From Linyphia triangularis (taxonomy: Eukaryota; Arthropoda; Arachnida; Araneae; Linyphiidae), in assembly GCA_963978545.1 (NCBI GenBank), contig OZ021723.1:100906002-100970001 (forward strand): a stretch of 64,000 nt of DNA, in the 5' to 3' direction. The notes under the pieces were generated by a model, which did no database searches, was not told the DNA's origin, and worked only from the letters and a program-made list of their open reading frames with translations. The position numbers were made by a program, and so were the translations under genes. Numbering within the stretch: the stretch's first letter is position 1; every line of letters begins with the position of its first letter. Positions 1-9,900 of the stretch are shown here, piece after piece.

Positions 1-36
1 TTTGGAAATGGAGATTCTAATATATAAAAGCTTCAA

Positions 37-53
37 TTTCGCCAAAGGAAAAA
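37..53 (+). other. Weak CENP-B-box-like motif (type example)
   Basis: TTTCGCCAAAGGAAAAA aligns with the CENP-B box NTTCGNNNNANNCGGGN at TTCG and at the central A, but the essential CGGG is AAAA, so 5 of 9 fixed positions match. It lies in the conserved core, directly 3' of the HindIII site, and recurs in nearly all monomers (CGAC in many A cores still keeps TTCG and A). Partial motifs of this kind have been reported in other satellites; binding is unlikely on this match alone. Confidence 0.15.
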
Positions 54-383
54 AAATTGAGATTTTTACTTTTTGAAAAATAATTCATTGAATATCGTCC
101 CCCATGTACTTTCAATACGTGAAATTTGCATTTCTTGACATTGAGCAGTAAAATGTAGTTATAATGACGATTCGATTGTGGAAATTGATTGGGGTGATGA
201 TTTTTATGACACAAGGTGCAAAAAGATCGTAAATTTTCGAAAATTGCAAAGTTTGAAATTTCCTATACATTTAACATGGGAAATTTGAAAATGAAAAATA
301 TTTAAACTGCACAGATTTGGACTAACCTTTGACCATCTTCACATTTTTTTTATGCTATAAATTTGGAAATGGAGATTCTAATA

Positions 384-391
384 TATAAAAG
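384..391 (+). promoter_or_regulatory. TATA-box-like motif (type example, recurs in every monomer)
   Basis: The stretch TATATAAAAG just before and overlapping the HindIII site matches the eukaryotic TATA consensus TATAWAAR as TATAAAAG. It is kept in class C (AATATAAAAG) and in the GCCTATATAAAAG variant. One copy is altered to TATACAAAAG near 45,551. Satellite transcription by RNA polymerase II is known in insects and vertebrates, but in 71% AT DNA such a motif can arise by chance. Function is unproven. Confidence 0.3.
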
Positions 392-575
392 CTTCAATTT
401 CGACAAAGGAAAAAAAATTGAGATTTTTACTTTTTGAAAAATAATTCATTGAATATCGTCCCCCATGTACTTTCAATACGTGAAATTTGCATTTCTTGAC
501 ATTGAGCAGTAAAATGTAGTTATAATGACGATTTGATTGTGGAAATTGATTGGGGTGATGATTTTTATGACACAA
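389..575 (+). other. Conserved 187-bp core (type example)
   Basis: From AAGCTT to GACACAA the core is 187 bp in nearly every monomer and differs at only a few recurrent sites. Given as positions in monomer 1, these are 42 (C/A), 79 (A/G, F cores), 109 (C/T/A), 128 (G/C), 173 (C/T) and 206 (A/G). Positions 43-108 are otherwise invariant apart from rare private changes. The variable part of the same monomer has many more substitutions and all the common indels. The core contains an A8 tract, two T5 runs and an A5 run within about 35 bp. Whether strong homogenisation or protein-binding constraint causes the invariance cannot be decided here. Confidence 0.8.
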
Positions 576-927
576 GGTGCAAAAAGATCGTAAAATTTTG
601 AAAATTGAAATTTCCTATACAATTATCATGGGGAAAATGGAAAATGAAAATTATTTAAACTGCACAGATTTGGACCAACCTTTGACCATCTTCACATTTT
701 TTTATGCTATAAATTTGGAAATGGAGATTCTAATATATAAAAGCTTCAATTTCGCCAAAGGAAAAAAAATTGAGATTTTTACTTTTTGAAAAATAATTCA
801 TTGAATATCGTCCCCCATGTACTTTCAATACGTGAAATTTGCATTTCTTGACATTGAGCAGTAAAATGTAGTTATAATGACGATTTGATTGTGGAAATTG
901 ATTGGGGTGATGATTTTTATGACACAA
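576..927 (+). repeat. Class B monomer, type example (352 bp)
   Basis: The variable part reads CGTAAAATTTTGAAAATTG directly followed by AAATTTCC, so it lacks the 9-bp CAAAGTTTG. It then has ATTATCATGGGG and three AAAATG-like units in a row. The T tract before ATGCTATAAA has 7 T. Class B' (for example 8,041-8,393) is the same but has 8 T and usually GGAAATGTAG in place of GGAAATGGAG. Confidence 0.9.
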
Positions 928-1279
928 GGTGCAAAAAGATCGTAAAATTTTGAAAATTGAAATTTCCTATACAATTATCATGGGGAAAATGGAAAATGAA
1001 AATTATTTAAACTGCACAGATTTGGACCAACCTTTGACCATCTTCACATTTTTTTATGCTATAAATTTGGAAATGGAGATTCTAATATATAAAAGCTTCA
1101 ATTTCGCCAAAGGAAAAAAAATTGAGATTTTTACTTTTTGAAAAATAATTCATTGAATATCGTCCCCCATGTACTTTCAATACGTGAAATTTGCATTTCT
1201 TGACATTGAGCAGTAAAATGTAGTTATAATGACGATTCGATTGTGGAAATTGATTGGGGTGATGATTTTTGTGACACAA

Positions 1280-1632
1280 TGTGCAAAAAGATTGTGAAAA
1301 TTGAAAAATTTGAAATTTCCCATACAATTAACATGGGAAAATTAAAGATGAAAAACTTTTAAACCGAACAGATTTGGACCAAACTTTGACCACCTTCGCA
1401 TTTTTTTTATGTTAAAAAATTGGAAATGTAGATTCTCCAATATAAAAGCTTCAATTTCGCCAAAGGAAAAAAAATTGAGATTTTTACTTTTTGAAAAATA
1501 ATTCATTGAATATCGTCCCCCATGTATTTTCAATACGTGAAATTTGCATTTCTTGACATTGAGCAGTAAAATGTAGTTATAATGACGATTCGATTGTGGA
1601 AATTGATTGGGGTGATGATTTTTATGACACAA
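1280..1632 (+). repeat. Class C monomer, type example (353 bp)
   Basis: This is the most divergent class. It is entered through a core ending TTTTTGTGACACAATG. It has GATTGTGAAAATTGAAAAAT, CCCATACAATTAAC, TTAAAGATG, AACCGAACAG, CCAAACTTTGACCACC, TTCGCA, and GTTAAAAAATTGG before TAGATTCTCCAATATAAAAG. C occurs 14 times. Its core has GTATTTTC, and an A monomer follows in every case but one (40,065, a recombinant with an E-like core). Confidence 0.9.
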
Positions 1633-3058
1633 GGTGCAAAAAGATCGTAAATTTTCGAAAATTGCAAAGTTTGAAATTTCCTATACATTTAACATGGGAA
1701 ATTTGAAAATGAAAAATATTTAAACTGCACAGATTTGGACTAACCTTTGACCATCTTCACATTTTTTTTATGCTATAAATTTGGAAATGGAGATTCTAAT
1801 ATATAAAAGCTTCAATTTCGACAAAGGAAAAAAAATTGAGATTTTTACTTTTTGAAAAATAATTCATTGAATATCGTCCCCCATGTACTTTCAATACGTA
1901 AATTTGCATTTCTTGACATTGAGCAGTAAAATGTAGTTATAATGACGATTTGATTGTGGAAATTGATTGGGGTGATGATTTTTATGACACAAGGTGCAAA
2001 AAGATCGTAAAATTTTGAAAATTGAAATTTCCTATACAATTATCATGGGGAAAATGGAAAATGAAAATTATTTAAACTGCACAGATTTGGACCAACCTTT
2101 GACCATCTTCACATTTTTTTATGCTATAAATTTGGAAATGGAGATTCTAATATATAAAAGCTTCAATTTCGCCAAAGGAAAAAAAATTGAGATTTTTACT
2201 TTTTGAAAAATAATTCATTGAATATCGTCCCCCATGTACTTTCAATACGTGAAATTTGCATTTCTTGACATTGAGCAGTAAAATGTAGTTATAATGACGA
2301 TTCGATTGTGGAAATTGATTGGGGTGATGATTTTTGTGACACAATGTGCAAAAAGATTGTGAAAATTGAAAAATTTGAAATTTCCCATACAATTAACATG
2401 GGAAAATTAAAGATGAAAAACTTTTAAACCGAACAGTTTTGGACCAAACTTTGACCACCTTCGCATTTTTTTTATGTTAAAAAATTGGAAATGTAGATTC
2501 TCCAATATAAAAGCTTCAATTTCGCCAAAGGAAAAAAAATTGAGATTTTTACTTTTTGAAAAATAATTCATTGAATATCGTCCCCCATGTATTTTCAATA
2601 CGTGAAATTTGCATTTCTTGACATTGAGCAGTAAAATGTAGTTATAATGACGATTCGATTGTGGAAATTGATTGGGGTGATGATTTTTATGACACAAGGT
2701 GCAAAAAGATCGTAAATTTTCGAAAATTGCAAAGTTTGAAATTTCCTATACATTTAACATGGGAAATTTGAAAATGAAAAATATTTAAACTGCACAGATT
2801 TGGACTAACCTTTGACCATCTTCACATTTTTTTTATGCTATAAATTTGGAAATGGAGATTCTAATATATAAAAGCTTCAATTTCGCCAAAGGAAAAAAAA
2901 TTGAGATTTTTACTTTTTGAAAAATAATTCATTGAATATCGTCCCCCATGTATTTTCAATACGTGAAATTTCCATTTCTTGACATTGAGCAGTAAAATGT
3001 AGTTATAATGACGATTCGATTGTGGAAATTGATTGGGGTGATGATTTTTATGACACAA

Positions 3059-3411
3059 GGTGTAAAAAGATTGTGAAAATTGAAAAATTTGAAATTTCCC
3101 ATACAATTAACATGGGAAAATTAATGATGAAAAACTTTTAAACTGCACAGATTTGGACCAACCTTTGACCATCTTCACATTTTTTTTATGCTATAAATTT
3201 GGAAATGGAGATTCGCCTATATAAAAGCTTCAATTTCGCCAAAGGAAAAAAAATTGAGATTTTTACTTTTTGAAAAATAATTCATTGAATATCGTCCCCC
3301 ATGTACTTTCAATACGTGAAATTTGCATTTCTTGACATTGAGCAGTAAAATGTAGTTATAATGACGATTCGATTGTGGAAATTGATTGGGGTGATGATTT
3401 TTATGACACAA
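3059..3411 (+). repeat. Class D monomer, type example (353 bp)
   Basis: D starts GGTGTAAAAAGATTGTG, with T where all other classes have C, and carries CCCATACAATTAACATGGG and TTAATGATG. The core upstream of a D monomer always has GTATTTTC together with TTTCCATTTC, whatever class that upstream monomer belongs to (A, B, b or F). So the natural D unit begins inside the preceding core. This example is followed by GATTCGCCTATATAAAAG, a variant seen after several D monomers that precede E-type monomers. Confidence 0.9.
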
Positions 3412-3773
3412 GGTGCAAAAAGATCGTAAAATTTCGAAAATTGCAAAGTTTGAAATTTCCTATACAATTAACATGGGGAAAATTGAAAATGAAAAATATT
3501 TAAACTGCACAGATTTGGACCAACCTTTGACCATCTTCACATTTTTTTTATGCTATAAATTTGGAAATGGAGATTCTAATATATAAAAGCTTCAATTTCG
3601 CCAAAGGAAAAAAAATTGAGATTTTTACTTTTTGAAAAATAATTCATTGAATATCGTCCCCCATGTACTTTCAATACGTGAAATTTGCATTTCTTGACAT
3701 TGAGCAGTAAAATGTAGTTATAATGACGATTTGATTGTGGAAATTGATTGGGGTGATGATTTTTATGACACAA
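3412..3773 (+). repeat. Class E monomer, type example (362 bp)
   Basis: The variable part has CGTAAAATTTCGAAAATTGC, the 9-bp CAAAGTTTG, CAATTAACATGGGG, AAAATTGAAAATG and GGACCAACC, with an 8-T tract. A subset (for example 5,184-5,545 and 34,016-34,377) has CACATATTTGG in place of CACAGATTTGG. E' (11,954-12,314 and its copies) is one T shorter. Confidence 0.88.
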
Positions 3774-6700
3774 GGTGCAAAAAGATCGTAAAATTTTGAA
3801 AATTGAAATTTCCTATACAATTATCATGGGGAAAATGGAAAATGAAAATTATTTAAACTGCACAGATTTGGACCAACCTTTGACCATCTTCACATTTTTT
3901 TATGCTATAAATTTGGAAATGGAGATTCTAATATATAAAAGCTTCAATTTCGCCAAAGGAAAAAAAATTGAGATTTTTACTTTTTGAAAAATAATTCATT
4001 GAATATCGTCCCCCATGTATTTTCAATACGTGAAATTTGCATTTCTTGACATTGAGCAGTAAAATGTAGTTATAATGACGATTTGATTGTGGAAATTGAT
4101 TATGGTGATGATTTTTATGACACAAGGTGCAAAAAGATCGTAAAATTTTGAAAATTGAAATTTCCTATACAATTATCATGGGGAAAATGGAAAATGAAAA
4201 TTATTTAAACTGCACAGATTTGGACCAACCTTTGACCATCTTCACATTTTTTTATGCTATAAATTTGGAAATGGAGATTCTAATATATAAAAGCTTTAAT
4301 TTCGCCAAAGGAAAAAAAATTGAGATTTTTACTTTTTGAAAAATAATTCATTGAATATCGTCCCCCATGTATTTTCAATACGTGAAATTTCCATTTCTTG
4401 ACATTGAGCAGTAAAATGTAGTTATAATGACGATTCGATTGTGGAAATTGATTGGGGTGATGATTTTTATGACACAAGGTGTAAAAAGATTGTGAAAATT
4501 GAAAAATTTGAAATTTCCCATACAATTAACATGGGAAAATTAATGATGAAAAACTTTTAAACTGCACAGATTTGGACCAACCTTTGACCATCTTCACATT
4601 TTTTTTATGCTATAAATTTGGAAATGGAGATTCTAATATATAAAAGCTTCAATTTCGCCAAAGGAAAAAAAATTGAGATTTTTACTTTTTGAAAAATAAT
4701 TCATTGAATATCGTCCCCCATGTACTTTCAATACGTGAAATTTGCATTTCTTGACATTGAGCAGTAAAATGTAGTTATAATGACGATTTGATTGTGGAAA
4801 TTGATTGGGGTGATGATTTTTATGACACAAGGTGCAAAAAGATCGTAAAATTTTGAAAATTGAAATTTCCTATACAATTATCATGGGGAAAATGGAAAAT
4901 GAAAATTATTTAAACTGCACAGATTTGGACCAACCTTTGACCATCTTCACATTTTTTTTATGTTATAAATTTGGAATTGGAGATTCCAATATATAAAAGC
5001 TTCAATTTCGCCAAAGGAAAAAAAATTGAGATTTTTACTTTTTGAAAGATAATTCATTGAATATCGTCCCCCACGTACTTTCAATACGTGAAATTTGCAT
5101 TTCTTGACATTGAGCAGTAAAATGTAGTTATAATGACGATTCGATTGTGGAAATTGATTGGGGTGATGATTTTTATGACACAAGGTGCAAAAAGATCGTA
5201 AAATTTCGAAAATTGCAAAGTTTGAAATTTCCTATACAATTAACATGGGGAAAATTGAAAATGAAAAATATTTAAACTGCACATATTTGGACCAACCTTT
5301 GACCATCTTCACATTTTTTTTATGCTATAAATTTGGAAATGGAGATTCTAATATATAAAAGCTTCAATTTCGCCAAAGGAAAAAAAATTGAGATTTTTAC
5401 TTTTTGAAAAATAATTCATTGAATATCGTCCCCCATGTACTTTCAATACGTGAAATTTGCATTTCTTGACATTGAGCAGTAAAATGTAGTTATAATGACG
5501 ATTCGATTGTGGAAATTGATTGGGGTGATGATTTTTGTGACACAATGTGCAAAAAGATTGTGAAAATTGAAAAATTTGAAATTTCCCATACAATTAACAT
5601 GGGAAAATTAAAGATGAAAAACTTTTAAACCGAACAGATTTGGACCAAACTTTGACCACCTTCGCATTTTTTTTATGTTAAAAAATTGGAAATGTAGATT
5701 CTCCAATATAAAAGCTTCAATTTCGCCAAAGGAAAAAAAATTGAGATTTTTACTTTTTGAAAAATAATTCATTGAATATCGTCCCCCATGTATTTTCAAT
5801 ACGTGAAATTTGCATTTCTTGACATTGAGCAGTAAAATGTAGTTATAATGACGATTCGATTGTGGAAATTGATTGGGGTGATGATTTTTATGACACAAGG
5901 TGCAAAAAGATCGTAAATTTTCGAAAATTGCAAAGTTTGAAATTTCCTATACATTTAACATGGGAAATTTGAAAATGAAAAATATTTAAACTGCACAGAT
6001 TTGGACTAACCTTTGACCATCTTCACATTTTTTTTATGCTATAAATTTGGAAATGGTGATTCTAATATATAAAAGCTTCAATTTCGCCAAAGGAAAAAAA
6101 ATTGAGATTTTTACTTTTTGAAAAATAATTCATTGAATATCGTCCCCCATGTATTTTCAATACGTGAAATTTCCATTTCTTGACATTGAGCAGTAAAATG
6201 TAGTTATAATGACGATTCGATTGTGGAAATTGATTGGGGTGATGATTTTTATGACACAAGGTGTAAAAAGATTGTGAAAATTGAAAAATTTGAAATTTCC
6301 CATACAATTAACATGGGAAAATTAATGATGAAAAACTTTTAAACTGCACAGATTTGGACCAACCTTTGACCATCTTCACATTTTTTTTATGCTATAAATT
6401 TGGAAATGGAGATTCGCCTATATAAAAGCTTCAATTTAGCCAAAGGAAAAAAAATTGAGATTTTTACTTTTTGAAAAATAATTCATTGAATATCGTCCCC
6501 CATGTACTTTCAATACGTGAAATTTGCATTTCTTGACATTGAGCAGTAAAATGTAGTTATAATGACGATTCGATTGTGGAAATTGATTGGGGTGATGATT
6601 TTTATGACACAAGGTGCAAAAAGATCGTAAAATTTCGAAAATTGCAAAGTTTGAAATTTCCTATACAATTAACATGGGGAAAATTGAAAATGAAAAATAT

Positions 6701-6974
6701 TTAAACTGCACAGATTTGGACCAACCTTTGACCATCTTCACATTTTTTTTATGCTATAAATTTGGAAATGGAGATTCTAATATATAAAAGCTTCAATTTC
6801 GCCAAAGGAAAAAAAATTGAGATTTTTACTTTTTGAAAAATAATTCATTGAATATCGTCCCCCATGTACTTTCAATACGTGAAATTTGCATTTCTTGACA
6901 TTGAGCAGTAAAATGTAGTTATAATGACGATTCGATTGTGGAAATTGATTGGGGTGATGATTTTTATGACACAA

Positions 6975-9900
6975 GGTGCAAAAAGATCGTAAATTTTCGA
7001 AAATTGCAAAGTTTGAAATTTCCTATACATTTAACATGGGAAATTTGAAAATGAAAAATATTTAAACTGCACAGATTTGGACTAACCTTTGACCATCTTC
7101 ACATTTTTTTTATGCTATAAATTTGGAAATGGAGATTCTAATATATAAAAGCTTCAATTTCGACAAAGGAAAAAAAATTGAGATTTTTACTTTTTGAAAA
7201 ATAATTCATTGAATATCGTCCCCCATGTACTTTCAATACGTGAAATTTGCATTTCTTGACATTGAGCAGTAAAATGTAGTTATAATGACGATTTGATTGT
7301 GGAAATTGATTGGGGTGATGATTTTTATGACACAAGGTGCAAAAAGATCGTAAAATTTTGAAAATTGAAATTTCCTATACAATTATCATGGGGAAAATGG
7401 AAAATGAAAATTATTTAAACTGCACAGATTTGGACCAACCTTTGACCATCTTCACATTTTTTTATGCTATAAATTTGGAAATGGAGATTCTAATATATAA
7501 AAGCTTCAATTTCGCCAAAGGAAAAAAAATTGAGATTTTTACTTTTTGAAAAATAATTCATTGAATATCGTCCCCCATGTATTTTCAATACGTGAAATTT
7601 CCATTTCTTGACATTGAGCAGTAAAATGTAGTTATAATGACGATTCGATTGTGGAAATTGATTGGGGTGATGATTTTTATGACACAAGGTGTAAAAAGAT
7701 TGTGAAAATTGAAAAATTTGAAATTTCCCATACAATTAACATGAGAAAATTAATGATGAAAAACTTTTAAACTGCACAGATTTGGACCAACCTTTGACCA
7801 TCTTCACATTTTTTTTATGCTATAAATTTGGAAATGGAGATTCTAATATATAAAAGCTTCAATTTCGCCAAAGGAAAAAAAATTGAGATTTTTACTTTTT
7901 GAAAAATAATTCATTGAATATCGTCCCCCATGTACTTTCAATACGTGAAATTTGCATTTCTTGACATTGAGCAGTAAAATGTAGTTATAATGACGATTTG
8001 ATTGTGGAAATTGATTGGGGTGATGATTTTTATGACACAAGGTGCAAAAAGATCGTAAAATTTTGAAAATTGAAATTTCCTATACAATTATCATGGGGAA
8101 AATGGAAAATGAAAATTATTTAAACTGCACAGATTTGGACCAACCTTTGACCATCTTCACATTTTTTTTATGCTATAAATTTGGAAATGTAGATTCTAAT
8201 ATATAAAAGCTTCAATTTCGCCAAAGGAAAAAAAATTGAGATTTTTACTTTTTGAAAAATAATTCATTGAATATCGTCCCCCATGTACTTTCAATACGTG
8301 AAATTTGCATTTCTTGACATTGAGCAGTAAAATGTAGTTATAATGACGATTCGATTGTGGAAATTGATTGGGGTGATGATTTTTATGACACAAGGTGCAA
8401 AAAGATCGTAAAATTTCGAAAATTGCAAAGTTTGAAATTTCCTATACAATTAACATGGGGAAAATTGAAAATGAAAAATATTTAAACTGCACAGATTTGG
8501 ACCAACCTTTGACCATCTTCACATTTTTTTTATGCTATAAATTTGGAAATGGAGATTCTAATATATAAAAGCTTCAATTTCGCCAAAGGAAAAAAAATTG
8601 AGATTTTTACTTTTTGAAAAATAATTCATTGAATATCGTCCCCCATGTACTTTCAATACGTGAAATTTGCATTTCTTGACATTGAGCAGTAAAATGTAGT
8701 TATAATGACGATTCGATTGTGGAAATTGATTGGGGTGATGATTTTTATGACACAAGGTGCAAAAAGATCGTAAAATTTTGAAAATTGAAATTTCCTATAC
8801 AATTATCATGGGGAAAATGGAAAATGAAAATTATTTAAACTGCACAGATTTGGACCAACCTTTGACCATCTTCACATTTTTTTATGCTATAAATTTGGAA
8901 ATGGAGATTCTAATATATAAAAGCTTCAATTTCGCCAAAGGAAAAAAAATTGAGATTTTTACTTTTTGAAAAATAATTCATTGAATATCGTCCCCCATGT
9001 ACTTTCAATACGTGAAATTTGCATTTCTTGACATTGAGCAGTAAAATGTAGTTATAATGACGATTTGATTGTGGAAATTGATTGGGGTGATGATTTTTAT
9101 GACACAAGGTGCAAAAAGATCGTAAAATTTTGAAAATTGAAATTTCCTATACAATTATCATGGGGAAAATGGAAAATGAAAATTATTTAAACTGCACAGA
9201 TTTGGACCAACCTTTGACCATCTTCACATTTTTTTATGCTATAAATTTGGAAATGGAGATTCTAATATATAAAAGCTTCAATTTCGCCAAAGGAAAAAAA
9301 ATTGAGATTTTTACTTTTTGAAAAATAATTCATTGAATATCGTCCCCCATGTACTTTCAATACGTGAAATTTGCATTTCTTGACATTGAGCAGTAAAATG
9401 TAGTTATAATGACGATTCGATTGTGGAAATTGATTGGGGTGATGATTTTTGTGACACAATGTGCAAAAAGATTGTGAAAATTGAAAAATTTGAAATTTCC
9501 CATACAATTAACATGGGAAAATTAAAGATGAAAAACTTTTAAACCGAACAGATTTGGACCAAACTTTGACCACCTTCGCATTTTTTTTATGTTAAAAAAT
9601 TGGAAATGTAGATTCTCCAATATAAAAGCTTCAATTTCGCCAAAGGAAAAAAAATTGAGATTTTTACTTTTTGAAAAATAATTCATTGAATATCGTCCCC
9701 CATGTATTTTCAATACGTGAAATTTGCATTTCTTGACATTGAGCAGTAAAATGTAGTTATAATGACGATTCGATTGTGGAAATTGATTGGGGTGATGATT
9801 TTTATGACACAAGGTGCAAAAAGATCGTAAATTTTCGAAAATTGCAAAGTTTGAAATTTCCTATACATTTAACATGGGAAATTTGAAAATGAAAAATATT

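Larger units (their letters stand above)
215..575 (+). repeat. Class A monomer, type example (361 bp)
   Basis: The variable part reads CGTAAATTTTCGAAAATTGC, then CATTTAACATGGGAAATTTG, and has GGACTAACC where other classes have GGACCAACC. It contains the perfect 14-bp palindrome AATTTTCGAAAATT and the 9-bp insert CAAAGTTTG that B lacks. The core begins at HindIII (389-394). In this example the core has CGACAAAGG in place of CGCCAAAGG and GATTTGATTG in place of GATTCGATTG. These two marks usually occur together, and a B monomer follows. Confidence 0.9.
1..6974 (+). repeat. Array segment 1: monomers 1-20, mixed order
   Basis: Class and end coordinate of each monomer: partial 214, A575, B927, B1279, C1632, A1992, B2344, C2697, A3058, D3411, E3773, B4125, B4477, D4830, Bf5183, E5545, C5898, A6259, D6612, E6974. 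The monomer ending at 1992 is 360 bp because it lacks the G of ACGTG near 1,900. The monomer ending at 5183 joins a B-type variable part to F-type sequence (ATTGGAGATTCC, then GAAAGATAATTC). Private changes include T at 6,057 and A for C in the CGCC motif near 6,438. The stretch from about 576 to 3,411 recurs at about 8,756-11,953 with one extra A monomer there. Confidence 0.93.

Noticed and set aside
49..80. Phased A-tract bend (A8, T5, T5, A5)
   Set aside because: The runs are centred at about 52, 65, 72 and 78, which is not a clean 10-11-bp phase. Curvature is possible but cannot be claimed by eye.
135..165. Bacterial sigma-70-like promoter, TTGACA and TATAAT, in each core
   Set aside because: Both hexamers match perfectly, but the spacer is 19 bp (17 is optimal) and the array is clearly eukaryotic. 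It probably has no role in the host, though it might affect clone stability in bacteria.
135..165. tRNA or Pol III internal promoter
   Set aside because: I saw no A-box/B-box pair and no cloverleaf potential; the only candidate motifs were isolated AT-rich matches.
17..214. Minus-strand open frames of 60-101 codons in nearly every monomer
   Set aside because: Most start at TTG, not ATG. They recur only because the DNA repeats, have low-complexity composition, show no recognisable domain, and are broken or shifted by the ordinary 1-, 7- and 13-bp indels of the array (for example near 1,900 and 43,801).
577..789. Plus-strand open frames of 70-73 codons in B and E' monomers
   Set aside because: They begin at GTG, exist only when the T tract has 7 bases, and are lost with 8 T. 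That is a by-product of tract length, not a conserved gene.
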